Below are positions 56,834 through 64,000 of a stretch of DNA of 64,000 bases, piece by piece (the first letter of the stretch is position 1; each line of letters begins with the position of its first letter). The DNA lies in assembly GCF_900113115.1 (NCBI RefSeq), contig NZ_FOOF01000007.1, positions 124,001-188,000 of the forward strand. The letters run 5' to 3'. Origin of the DNA: Duganella sp. CF458. Lineage in GTDB: Bacteria > Pseudomonadota > Gammaproteobacteria > Burkholderiales > Burkholderiaceae_D. The position numbers were made by a program, and so were the translations under genes. Below the pieces are notes generated by a model. That model was not told the origin of the DNA and did not search any database. It saw nothing but the letters and a program-made list of their open reading frames with translations.

Positions 56834-58149
56834 CAATCAAGCGTCTTCAACACCTTTCCGAGCTTCCCGAACAATTCGTCGATGTGCTTCTTCTCAAAGG
56901 TGAGTGGTGGCGACAACGCGACGATGTCGCCGGTGGTGCGGATCAACAGCCCATCCGCGAAAGCTTTCTTGAACGCGGCGTAAGCGCGCGTTCCGGGCGC
57001 ACCTTCACGCGGCGCCAGCTCGATGCCGGCTACCAGTCCGATGGTGCGAATGTCGATCACGTGCGGCAAGCCTTTCAGCGAATGCACCGCGTCTTCCCAG
57101 TACGGCTGGATCTCCTTGGCGTGGTCGAGCAGCTTCTGCTCCTTGAATACCTCCAGCGTGGCCAGCGATGCGGCGCAGGCCACCGGGTGGCCGGTATAGG
57201 TATAGCCATGGAACAGTTCAATACCGGCCGGGGCTTCCATGAAGGCGTCATGGATGAACTTTTTGCTGAACACAGCCCCCATCGGAATGGTGCCGTTGGT
57301 CAGGCCTTTGGCGGCGGTCATCATGTCCGGTTCGACATCGAAGTAGTCGGTCGCGAACGGCGTGGTCAAGCGGCCAAAGCCGGTGATCACTTCATCGAAG
57401 ATCAGCAGGATGCCGTGCTTGGTGCACAGTTCGCGCAGGCGCTTCAGGTAGCCCTTTGGCGGCACCAGCACGCCGGTGGAGCCGGCCACCGGTTCCACGA
57501 TCACCGCAGCGATGGTGGAGGCGTCGTGCAACGCGACGATGCGCTCGAGTTCATCGGCCAGGTGGGTGCCGTATTCCGGTTCGCCGCGCGTGAAAGCATT
57601 TTTTTCAATGTTGTGCGTGTGCGGCAGGTGGTCGACGCCCGGCAGCAGCGTGCCGTAAGGCTTGCGGTTGCCGGCAATGCCGCCGACCGAGATACCGCCG
57701 AAGCCCACACCGTGATAAGCACGCTCGCGGCCGATCAGGCGGGTGCGCGACGCTTCGCCGCGCGCCTTGTGATAGGCCAGCGCGATCTTCAGCGCGGTAT
57801 CCACCGCTTCAGAGCCTGAGTTGGTATAGAACACGTGGCCGAAGCGATGGTTGGTATATTCCATCAGTTTTTCGGCGAGGTCGAAGGCGGCCGGGTGGCC
57901 CATCTGGAAGGTTGGCGCGAAGTCGAGCTGGCCGACCATTTCGCTGACCGCCGCCACGATTTTCGGCTGGCGGTGGCCGCAGGGTACGCACCACAGGCCG
58001 GCAGTGCCGTCCAGGATCTGGTTGCCATCGACGTCCTTGTAATACACACCTTCCGCCGAAACCAGCAGGCGCGGATTGGCCTTGAAGTCTCGGTTGTTCG
58101 TGAACGGCATCCAGAAAGATGCCAGGGATTGCGGCCGGGCTTCGTTCAT
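56833..58149 (-). CDS. Omega-amino acid (beta-alanine):pyruvate aminotransferase
   Basis: The 438-residue class III PLP aminotransferase has 'YTNSGSEAVDTALKIALAYH' (cofactor phosphate site), 'IFDEVITGFGRLT' and 'MMTAAKGLTNG' with the PLP-binding Lys. 'ELFHGYTYTGHPVACAA' is typical of omega-amino acid:pyruvate enzymes. It converts beta-alanine and pyruvate to malonate semialdehyde and alanine. GAGGGAGA before ATG 58149 sets the start. It is the first gene of the pyrimidine operon. Confidence 0.92.
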   Translation of the reverse strand: MNEARPQSLASFWMPFTNNRDFKANPRLLVSAEGVYYKDVDGNQILDGTAGLWCVPCGHRQPKIVAAVSEMVGQLDFAPTFQMGHPAAFDLAEKLMEYTNHRFGHVFYTNSGSEAVDTALKIALAYHKARGEASRTRLIGRERAYHGVGFGGISVGGIAGNRKPYGTLLPGVDHLPHTHNIEKNAFTRGEPEYGTHLADELERIVALHDASTIAAVIVEPVAGSTGVLVPPKGYLKRLRELCTKHGILLIFDEVITGFGRLTTPFATDYFDVEPDMMTAAKGLTNGTIPMGAVFSKKFIHDAFMEAPAGIELFHGYTYTGHPVACAASLATLEVFKEQKLLDHAKEIQPYWEDAVHSLKGLPHVIDIRTIGLVAGIELAPREGAPGTRAYAAFKKAFADGLLIRTTGDIVALSPPLTFEKKHIDELFGKLGKVLKTLD

Positions 58150-58190
58150 TGCTATCTCCCTCGGTGGGTTTTTTACGATGCTCAAAAAAC

Positions 58191-58206
58191 TTTACCAGTT
58201 GGCAAA
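58191..58206. promoter_or_regulatory. RutR-like operator upstream of the pyrimidine operon
   Basis: TTTACCAGTTGGCAAA matches the RutR consensus TTGACCA-N2-TGGTCAA at 11 of 14 defined positions and keeps the central ACCA/TGG core. It covers a candidate minus-strand -10 box (TAAAGT, 58189-58194, with TTGCAT 18 nt upstream). A RutR-like TetR gene lies nearby at 59754-60410, making this its probable target. Confidence 0.65.
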
Positions 58207-58274
58207 ATCATGATGCAATAATAGACAGCAAGTTAACTATGGCACATATACACATACGCGGAAACGTTCCAACC

Positions 58275-58298
58275 GTACAGGTAGTAAAAACAGTACAG
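58275..58298. promoter_or_regulatory. Direct repeats GTACAG, candidate MocR binding site
   Basis: GTACAG occurs at 58275-58280 and 58293-58298, 18 bp start to start, just before the MocR gene at 58313. MocR/GabR-type regulators commonly bind direct repeats near their own start and the divergent target promoter. The second repeat is 15 nt before the ATG, so binding should also affect the regulator's own expression. Confidence 0.5.
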
Positions 58299-58312
58299 TT
58301 CTAGAGGCCCGA

Positions 58313-59767
58313 ATGGACGACAGCGCAACTCCCAACTCCGCATGGCCCGTGCTTTCCATCGAGCGCGCGAAGAAGGGCAGCCTGGTTGAACAGATCGTCG
58401 ATGCCATCAGCGCCATGGTGGCCAGCCGCGAGCTGCGCGTGGGCACAAAGATGCCCTCAGTCAGGCAATTCGCGAAGTGTAATGGCATCAGCACCTTTAC
58501 AGTTGTGGAGGCTTACGACCGCCTGGTCACCCTCGGACTGTTGTCGTCACGCCGCGGTTCAGGCTATTTTGTTGCTCGTCACGACGTTCCCGCCCTGCTG
58601 CCGCCGGCCGCCATGTTCGCCACGCCCGCCGCCGTCGACGCCCTGACGCCCGAACTGTATTCCGGCGCCTCCGAAGCGCTACCGGTCGGCGCCGGCTGGC
58701 TGCCGCCCGAGTGGTATGGCGAAGACACCATCCTTGACGCCGTGCGCCATGCCATGCGCATCCCCGCCAACCGACTGCGCGGCTACGGCCATCCGCTCGG
58801 TTTCCCCGGCCTGCGGCAATACATGGCGTCCACCTTGAGCGACGAATTGTTCGCCGTCGAAGCGGAGCAGGTTCTGCTCACGCACGGCGCCACCCACGCC
58901 TTCGACCTGATCCTGCGCACCCTGACCAAGCCGGGCGACACCGTCCTGGTGGAAGACCCGGTGTACAGCAATCTGCTGTCGCTGATCCGCCACCACGGCT
59001 GCCATGCCATCGGCATTCCACGCGACGAGCATGGCCTGGACATGGATTTCCTCGCGGCCCAGGCATGCGAGAGCCAGCCCAAGCTCATGTTCGTCAACAC
59101 CGTGCTGCAAAACCCGCTCGGCACCAGCCTGACGCAGGCCCAGGCCCACCGCCTGCTGGGCTTTGCCGAACAATTCGATTTCTGGCTGGTGGAAGACGAC
59201 ATCTACCGCGAGCTCACCGCGCGCGGCGAAGCCTCGCTGGCTGCGATGGATGGCCTGCGGCGCGTGATCCGCGTCGGCAGCTTTTCCAAGACACTGTCGC
59301 CGGTGCTGCGCGTCGGATCGATCTGTGCCTCCGCTTCGCTGCTGCCGGAACTGGTCCGCGTGAAGATGCTGGCCGGCCTTACCACATCGGAAGTGAACGA
59401 GCGCGCCGCCTACCACGCCATTACCGCGCGGCCCTACAAGCGCATGGTGGAAAAGCTGGTGTCGCAATTGGCCGAAGGCCGCGAGCGCACCATCGACCTG
59501 CTTGCACTGGCCGGCATGGCGCCGATCGCCAAGCCGCGCGGCGGCATGTTCGTCAGCGCCGGCTGGCAACAGGCACCGTCGCCGGAATGCAACGGCAAGC
59601 TGCTTGCCGACCAGGCGTTAAAGGCCGGCATCCTGCTCGCACCAGGCGAGTTTTTCCAGTTGCGGCTGCCGGCATCGATCTGGTTCCGCTTCAACGTCGC
59701 TTATTCGGACAGCCCACAACTGCGGAATTTCCTGCAGTCCATGAGGAGGGAATATGGCATCAGCTAA
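58313..59767 (+). CDS. MocR-family regulator (GntR domain fused to aminotransferase-like domain)
   Basis: The 484-residue protein has an N-terminal GntR winged helix ('GTKMPSVRQFAKCNGISTFT', about 43-62) and a C-terminal fold-type I aminotransferase-like domain with 'RVGSFSKTLSPVLRVG' bearing the PLP-binding Lys. Such regulators sense amino compounds through PLP. Divergent from the beta-alanine aminotransferase gene, it probably responds to beta-alanine or a related amino acid and activates the operon. It overlaps the next regulator gene by 14 nt. Confidence 0.88.
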   Translation: MDDSATPNSAWPVLSIERAKKGSLVEQIVDAISAMVASRELRVGTKMPSVRQFAKCNGISTFTVVEAYDRLVTLGLLSSRRGSGYFVARHDVPALLPPAAMFATPAAVDALTPELYSGASEALPVGAGWLPPEWYGEDTILDAVRHAMRIPANRLRGYGHPLGFPGLRQYMASTLSDELFAVEAEQVLLTHGATHAFDLILRTLTKPGDTVLVEDPVYSNLLSLIRHHGCHAIGIPRDEHGLDMDFLAAQACESQPKLMFVNTVLQNPLGTSLTQAQAHRLLGFAEQFDFWLVEDDIYRELTARGEASLAAMDGLRRVIRVGSFSKTLSPVLRVGSICASASLLPELVRVKMLAGLTTSEVNERAAYHAITARPYKRMVEKLVSQLAEGRERTIDLLALAGMAPIAKPRGGMFVSAGWQQAPSPECNGKLLADQALKAGILLAPGEFFQLRLPASIWFRFNVAYSDSPQLRNFLQSMRREYGIS

Positions 59768-60410
59768 ATTGCGCCGCGTGATCAACCGCGACCGGCTGGA
59801 AGCGGATATCGCCGCCGAAGCCGTGCGCGTGTTCGCGGAGTCGGGCTACGAAGGCGCCTCCGTCTCCAGCATCGCGGAGAACGTCGGCCTGTCGAAGCAG
59901 AACCTGATGTACTACTTCCCCACCAAGCAGGCGCTCTACCAGCGTGTGCTGGACGACGTGCTGGATGAATGGCTGGCGCGCATGGCCAATATCGCGGAAC
60001 CGGACGGCGAGCCGGCCGAAGTGCTGCGCGCTTACATCAAGGCCAAGCTGGATTTTTCGCGCGAACACCCCTGGGGATCGCGTGTCTACGCCATGGAAGT
60101 GATCAGCGGCGCGCCACTATACGGCGAGCAGATTCGCGCGCGCGTGGTACCGCTGGTGCGCAAGGATATCGAAGTGTTCCAGCGCTGGATTGCCGAAGGC
60201 CGCATCGCGCCCGTCAATGCCACCCACCTGCTGTTTGCCATCTGGGCCATGACGCAGTCCTACGCCGACTTCGCCGCGCAGATGCAACTGGTGCTTGGTG
60301 CCGGCCAACTGACCGGCACCGATTTCGCCGACGCCGAAGAGACCATCACCAGGCTGGTGATCGCCTCATTGGTTCCGGCCGCGCGCCGGGCCGATGGCGG
60401 CTCCGTTTAG
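59754..60410 (+). CDS. RutR-like TetR-family regulator of pyrimidine catabolism
   Basis: The 218-residue protein has an N-terminal helix-turn-helix ('GASVSSIAENVGLSKQNLMY', about 34-53) and the RutR-type C-terminal domain ('FSREHPWGSRVYAMEVISGA', 'IWAMTQSYADFAAQM'). RutR of Escherichia coli binds uracil and thymine and leaves TTGACCANNTGGTCAA sites. A matching site lies over the predicted promoter of the pyrimidine operon. The gene overlaps the MocR gene, so both regulators are made together. Confidence 0.88.
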   Translation: MASAKLRRVINRDRLEADIAAEAVRVFAESGYEGASVSSIAENVGLSKQNLMYYFPTKQALYQRVLDDVLDEWLARMANIAEPDGEPAEVLRAYIKAKLDFSREHPWGSRVYAMEVISGAPLYGEQIRARVVPLVRKDIEVFQRWIAEGRIAPVNATHLLFAIWAMTQSYADFAAQMQLVLGAGQLTGTDFADAEETITRLVIASLVPAARRADGGSV

Positions 60411-61486
60411 TCCAGGCTGACTTTGGCCGAGCAGCCAGGCTGTTCCAGCATTTTTCCGGACAGTTCGGTATATGGCGAAACCAGGCGAAGCTTGCTGTGG
60501 TCCAGTTGCACGGTGGTGACCTTGTTCAGCGTTTCCCAAGTGCGGTTCAGCAGGTCGCCGTATTGGCCGCGCGCGGCATCGGCGAAACGCTGCAACTCGC
60601 TCTCGCTCATATTCGGGGGCAAATAGCGCGTGATGTCATTCACCGCCAGGATGGCTTTGCCATCCCTGAACTCGGGACGGAACGAAATCGTGATGCGCTG
60701 CCCGTCGCTGGCCTTCATCAATACAGTAGCGCTGTGGAAGCGGCAAATACGGTCGACGCCTTTGCCAAAGCCTGCCAGCGTCTTGGCGTCGAACGTGCCG
60801 ATATTGGAGAATTCGACGCGGCTGCCATTCGGGGCAATCCCGTAGCTGTTACCCGACACCACTTTGGGACCGTACTCGAATTTGGGAACGCCGGCGGGCA
60901 ATTGCACGTCGAGCTTTGCCACTTCCTCCACCGTCATGCCCAGGCATGCCTTGGCCAGGCAAACTTTGCGCTCGGAACCGGATTGAACGATGGCGGCGCT
61001 CGAACCAGCGACCTGGCCGCCTGCGCTCTTTGCCGCCGGTGCCATCGGAGCTGCCGCAATCTGCTTGCGCAGGGACTCCGCAATCTTGCAGAAGTGGTCC
61101 TTGACCGCGCGTTCCGGCGAATTCACGCCGGCCGGATTGTCGTACACGATGGCGAACACCATGCCGTTGTCGGTCGCCGCAGTGGAAAAGGTCAGCTCTC
61201 CGGTCTTTCCGCTGGCAGTAACCTGGGAATTGCGCGCAAAGCCAGCGTTCTGCTCCGGAACGGTCTGGTAGACCTTCCACCCCTCCTGGCCAACCACTTG
61301 CTGCGAAAGTTGGAAGGCCTGGCCTACATTATTGCCGGGCAATTGGGCCAGCGCGCTGTATGAGGCGCCGCCGGCCTTGTTTTTGCCGACCTGGAAATTG
61401 CTCAAGCAATCCTGCGCCAATGCAGGTGCCGTGGCGCCGAAAAATGCCGCGACGATGGCCGCCTGGCGGAATGCACTTTGCCTCAT
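60407..61486 (-). CDS. Secreted protein of unknown function
   Basis: The 359-residue product starts with a signal peptide ('AAIVAAFFGATAPALAQD'). Cysteines in 'QDCLSNFQ', 'KDHFCKIAE', 'KVCLAKACLGM' and 'EQPGCSAKV' could form disulfides. A central alanine-rich linker separates two halves. ATG 61486 is chosen to start the signal peptide. I do not recognise a family; it may be periplasmic. It ends 4 nt inside the convergent TetR gene. Confidence 0.6.
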   Translation of the reverse strand: MRQSAFRQAAIVAAFFGATAPALAQDCLSNFQVGKNKAGGASYSALAQLPGNNVGQAFQLSQQVVGQEGWKVYQTVPEQNAGFARNSQVTASGKTGELTFSTAATDNGMVFAIVYDNPAGVNSPERAVKDHFCKIAESLRKQIAAAPMAPAAKSAGGQVAGSSAAIVQSGSERKVCLAKACLGMTVEEVAKLDVQLPAGVPKFEYGPKVVSGNSYGIAPNGSRVEFSNIGTFDAKTLAGFGKGVDRICRFHSATVLMKASDGQRITISFRPEFRDGKAILAVNDITRYLPPNMSESELQRFADAARGQYGDLLNRTWETLNKVTTVQLDHSKLRLVSPYTELSGKMLEQPGCSAKVSLD

Positions 61487-61568
61487 TTCTATCCTTGGGT
61501 AATAAAATTTTGGCAATATTAGCAGAACATTCCATCCATGCAACTTCATACGCAATCGAACGCGATAT

Positions 61569-62513
61569 TCAATCCGCCGCCCGTGCCATCGCCAACAGCT
61601 CGGAGATGGCCCTGCCATCTTCGGGATACAGCGCGCCGCCAAAGCGCAACGCCAGGTCGACTTTCGCCCCCTCCGGCAGCAGGAGCGGCTCTCTTGTAGC
61701 AGCCTGCTTGAAGCGCAGCACCTGGCTTTCCACGATGGAGCGCCGCGCGGCCACGCTCAGGATCACCCCGAATTCATCGACGCCCAAGCGTGCCAGCACA
61801 TCGCCCTCGCGGCATTCCCTGGCAAGCCGCCGCGCTATTTCCACCATCACTTCGCGCTGCTGTGGCCGCACGCGCGCCACCATCACGCCGACGTGGCCAC
61901 TGCGCGCTATCGCATCGTCCACGCGAACCCGCAATTGTTCGTAGAACGATGATCGGTTGGGCAGCCCGGTTGCAGGGTCTTGCGTCACCTTGCGCTGCAA
62001 GACTTGCGCGCCTTCTTGCGAAGCATGGAACATCAGCGCGGCAGTCATGTCGGCAATCGCCTGCCCAACCGTCACTTCATCTTCATCGAAAGGACGCGGT
62101 TCGCGCCATGCCAGTTTCAGCACGCCGCCCGCCTGTTCGCCAAACAGCAACGGCAGGATCGCCATCGAACGCAAGCCCACGCGGCGGCAGGCTTCGCGGT
62201 TCACGCGTTCGTCGATGTCGGAATCGGTGCAGGTGGCGGCCTGGCGCGAAGTCAGCACGAGTCCCGACAAACTGCCTTTGATCTGCATGCGCAGGCCAAG
62301 CTGCGCTTCCGCCAGGCCATGTGCCGCGCGGTAGACCACTTCGCTGCCTTCCACCAGTTCGATCACGGCACCATCCGCGCCGGTCAACTGCACGGCCTTT
62401 GCCGCGGCCAGGTCCATCAGGGCGCCGAAGGCCGGTCCAAGCCGCGCCAGTTCAAGCTGGGCATCGACAATGGCGACCAGCTTCGATTGGGGAAGATCCA
62501 GCCGGTCGCTCAT
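61569..62513 (-). CDS. GAF-domain protein with degenerate GGDEF domain
   Basis: The 314-residue protein has a GAF sensor domain (about 20-165) and a GGDEF-like domain opening 'DPATGLPNRSSFYEQLRVRV'. The signature reads GVDEF instead of GGDEF ('RLGVDEFGVIL'), and the stretch that normally holds the D-x-D-x-FK-x-x-ND-x-x-GH-x-x-GD substrate and metal residues is replaced by a short 'RVRPQQREVMVEIARRLARE'. It is therefore unlikely to make cyclic di-GMP and may act as a sensor or GTP-binding protein. It follows the NTF2-like gene by 3 nt. Confidence 0.75.
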   Translation of the reverse strand: MSDRLDLPQSKLVAIVDAQLELARLGPAFGALMDLAAAKAVQLTGADGAVIELVEGSEVVYRAAHGLAEAQLGLRMQIKGSLSGLVLTSRQAATCTDSDIDERVNREACRRVGLRSMAILPLLFGEQAGGVLKLAWREPRPFDEDEVTVGQAIADMTAALMFHASQEGAQVLQRKVTQDPATGLPNRSSFYEQLRVRVDDAIARSGHVGVMVARVRPQQREVMVEIARRLARECREGDVLARLGVDEFGVILSVAARRSIVESQVLRFKQAATREPLLLPEGAKVDLALRFGGALYPEDGRAISELLAMARAAD

Positions 62514-62516
62514 GAA

Positions 62517-62954
62517 TTACTCCTGTACCGGTGTGATTTGCACGCTTGCTACGCGCCACTTCCCTTCCTTGCGCACGTAGACGTCGATATAGCGGTAATA
62601 GCTGCCGAATGCCTTGCCGTCGTAACTGCCGGTCATGCGTGTACGGCCGCTCACCAGCGCAACGTCCTCGCCGTAGAAGCGTATATCCATGTCTTCCACG
62701 CCATAGGGATTGATGACCAGCTTGGGCGACATGATCGCGTCGAGGAAGGCAGCCTTGCCGGCCACGTCGCCGCGCGCGCTGATCTGGCGGAACTCTTCCG
62801 CCATGTTTTCCGCAATGGCGGCGCGGTCCTTGCGGACAATGGCCTTGTCCCAGGCGTCGGCCTGGCGCGCAAGTTCCTCGGACGGCGACACGGCGAACGC
62901 ACTCACCGCGCCCAGCGCCAGTGCGACTGCAATCATCGTTATACGGATCTTCAT
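62517..62954 (-). CDS. Secreted NTF2/SnoaL-like protein
   Basis: The 145-residue product has a signal peptide ('MIAVALALGAVSAFAVSP') and a DUF4440-type NTF2-like domain ('ADAWDKAIVRKDRAAIAENM', 'EEFRQISARGDV', 'YIDVYVRKEGKWRVASVQIT'). These small cone-shaped domains bind ligands or catalyse small reactions; the role here is unknown. The start shares 1 nt with the stop of the VOC gene (TGATG), so the two are probably coupled. Confidence 0.8.
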   Translation of the reverse strand: MKIRITMIAVALALGAVSAFAVSPSEELARQADAWDKAIVRKDRAAIAENMAEEFRQISARGDVAGKAAFLDAIMSPKLVINPYGVEDMDIRFYGEDVALVSGRTRMTGSYDGKAFGSYYRYIDVYVRKEGKWRVASVQITPVQE

Positions 62955-63325
62955 CAGATATGCTGGTCAATCAGGATAGGATTGCCGTCGGGGTCAACGG
63001 CGATGATATAGGCCGGGCCGCTAGTCGATTCGTCGGCGCGTGCGGCCAGCACCACGCCGTTTTCTTCAAGCCGGTATTGCAGCTGGCGCACATCGGTGTA
63101 GCCCGGCACGAGCTGGGCATTGCTGTCCCAGCCGGGATTGAAGGTCAGGGTGTTCTTCTCGATCATGCCCTGGAACAGGCCGATCACCTGTTCGCCGTTC
63201 TTCATGATGAGCCAATTCTGCTCGATGTTGCCGCCAAAGTCCTGGAAGCCGAACTTCGCGTAAAACTCGCGCGAAGCACGGATATCTTTGACGTTCAGGC
63301 TAAGGGAAAACACGCCGAGTTGCAT
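62954..63325 (-). CDS. VOC-superfamily (glyoxalase-like) protein
   Basis: The 123-residue protein has the VOC pattern 'FSLSLNVKDIRASREFYAKF' at the start and 'IIAVDPDGNPILIDQH' at the end. These proteins use a metal to act on or bind small molecules. GGAGGAG before ATG 63325 sets the start. It is the first gene of a small unit with the NTF2-like and GAF genes. Confidence 0.85.
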   Translation of the reverse strand: MQLGVFSLSLNVKDIRASREFYAKFGFQDFGGNIEQNWLIMKNGEQVIGLFQGMIEKNTLTFNPGWDSNAQLVPGYTDVRQLQYRLEENGVVLAARADESTSGPAYIIAVDPDGNPILIDQHI

Positions 63326-63370
63326 ACCGAACTCCTCCGATCGCTTGGACCATGCCAATCTAACATTGGC

Positions 63371-63973
63371 TCACATTGCCAGCAAGGCCTCGGGGACTTT
63401 GACGCCTGCTTGCTGGCACGCCTGCGCCACAGCGCGAATCTCCTGTTTCAGGCTGGCGGTGCTGCCCGACAGGCTACGCAGCATGAAGAAGGTTGGCGTA
63501 TCGACCTTGCTGATCTTGCGCACGGTATTCATCGCTGCCTTGGCTTCCGGCAAGTCTTTCAGCAACTGCTCGTATTGCGCAACCGCCTGGGCCAGCGAGG
63601 CCAGGCCCTGTTCAAGCTGTGCGGCTGGCACCTGGCCACCGGCGGCAAGCGCCTTGCTGGCCGACGTCATGCCGCGCAACTGCGCCTCCAGGGTTTCCTC
63701 AACAGCACGGCGCGACATCGCTTCGGACAATTGGCCGGCGCGCTCGCCCATCGCCGCCGCTTCCTGCGACTGGCCCAGGGCGCTCAGCAATTGCTGGTTG
63801 CCCGCCAGCGTCATGCGGCTGGCATCGATAAAGCGCACCATCATTTCCCTGGTCGGATCATTGGCCCGATCCATGCCGTTGAACGCCGCTCCGCCATTCC
63901 CGCTCGACATCTGGGCTTGCGCGACCGGGGCGAATAGGGATAAAACCAGGGCACTGGCCAGCAAAATACGCAT
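63371..63973 (-). CDS. Secreted helical protein of unknown function
   Basis: The 200-residue product has a signal peptide ('LLASALVLSLFAPVAQAQ') followed by an alanine- and glutamine-rich, mostly helical sequence with heptad-like spacing ('AQYEQLLKDLPEAKAAMN'). One Cys lies near the C-terminus ('AQACQQAG'). No known domain is recognised. It ends 45 nt before the VOC gene start and may share its transcript. Confidence 0.6.
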   Translation of the reverse strand: MRILLASALVLSLFAPVAQAQMSSGNGGAAFNGMDRANDPTREMMVRFIDASRMTLAGNQQLLSALGQSQEAAAMGERAGQLSEAMSRRAVEETLEAQLRGMTSASKALAAGGQVPAAQLEQGLASLAQAVAQYEQLLKDLPEAKAAMNTVRKISKVDTPTFFMLRSLSGSTASLKQEIRAVAQACQQAGVKVPEALLAM

Positions 63974-64000
63974 AACTGCTCCATTGATGGATGAATAAAT

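Overview
The window looks like a chromosomal segment of a GC-rich betaproteobacterium, most likely Oxalobacteraceae (Massilia, Duganella or Telluria type). This is inferred from the rsxB-nth pair, the rplU-rpmA-obgE-proB block divergent from ispB, a LexA-linked DNA polymerase II, and a catabolic repertoire typical of soil or plant-associated members of that family. There is no phage, insertion sequence, plasmid function or CRISPR array. No stretch above 300 bases lacks a gene; the longest gaps (6642-6868 and 24494-24743) are control regions.

0-9.2 kb is housekeeping and small accessory genes: a BigR-like ArsR regulator with a split YeeE/YedE sulfur transporter pair, a periplasmic binding protein, rsxB-nth, proB, obgE, rpmA, rplU, ispB, an LprI-like protein, an ArsC-family protein and tRNA-Pro(CGG).

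9.2-26.4 kb is a mannoside utilisation locus. On the minus strand lie a CBM9-like secreted protein, a TonB-dependent receptor, a GH2 beta-mannosidase, then lacI, an AGE-family isomerase, a PfkB kinase, a GH92 alpha-mannosidase, an FHS-family sugar permease and a GH31 glycosidase. A divergent AraC regulator sits at the top. Oligosaccharide would enter through the receptor, be trimmed to mannose and glucose in the periplasm, cross the inner membrane through the permease, and mannose would become fructose and then fructose phosphate. Three promoters here share a previously unremarked layout: two CTAAA-type elements 10 bp apart, with the outer 11-mer ending exactly 33 nt before the -35 box.

26.4-35.2 kb holds two membrane proteins, SOS-type polB, an outer-membrane barrel, S41 and S9 peptidases and a thioesterase. 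35.2-40.5 kb is purine catabolism: an atypical M20 hydrolase, PuuD urate oxidase, a LysR regulator and a UraD-AllC fusion. 40.5-46.9 kb is a TetR-controlled beta-oxidation operon (acyl-CoA dehydrogenase, thiolase, FadB/J-like enzyme, CoA-transferase/racemase family protein).

47.3-60.4 kb encodes an apparently complete route from uracil/thymine to acetyl-CoA or propionyl-CoA: NCS1 transporter, PreT/PreA, dihydropyrimidinase, ureidopropionase, omega-amino acid:pyruvate aminotransferase, alanine dehydrogenase and MmsA. It is divergent from a MocR regulator and a RutR-like TetR regulator, with a RutR-like operator over the predicted promoter. 60.4-64 kb contains small secreted proteins, a GAF protein with a degenerate GGDEF domain and a VOC protein.
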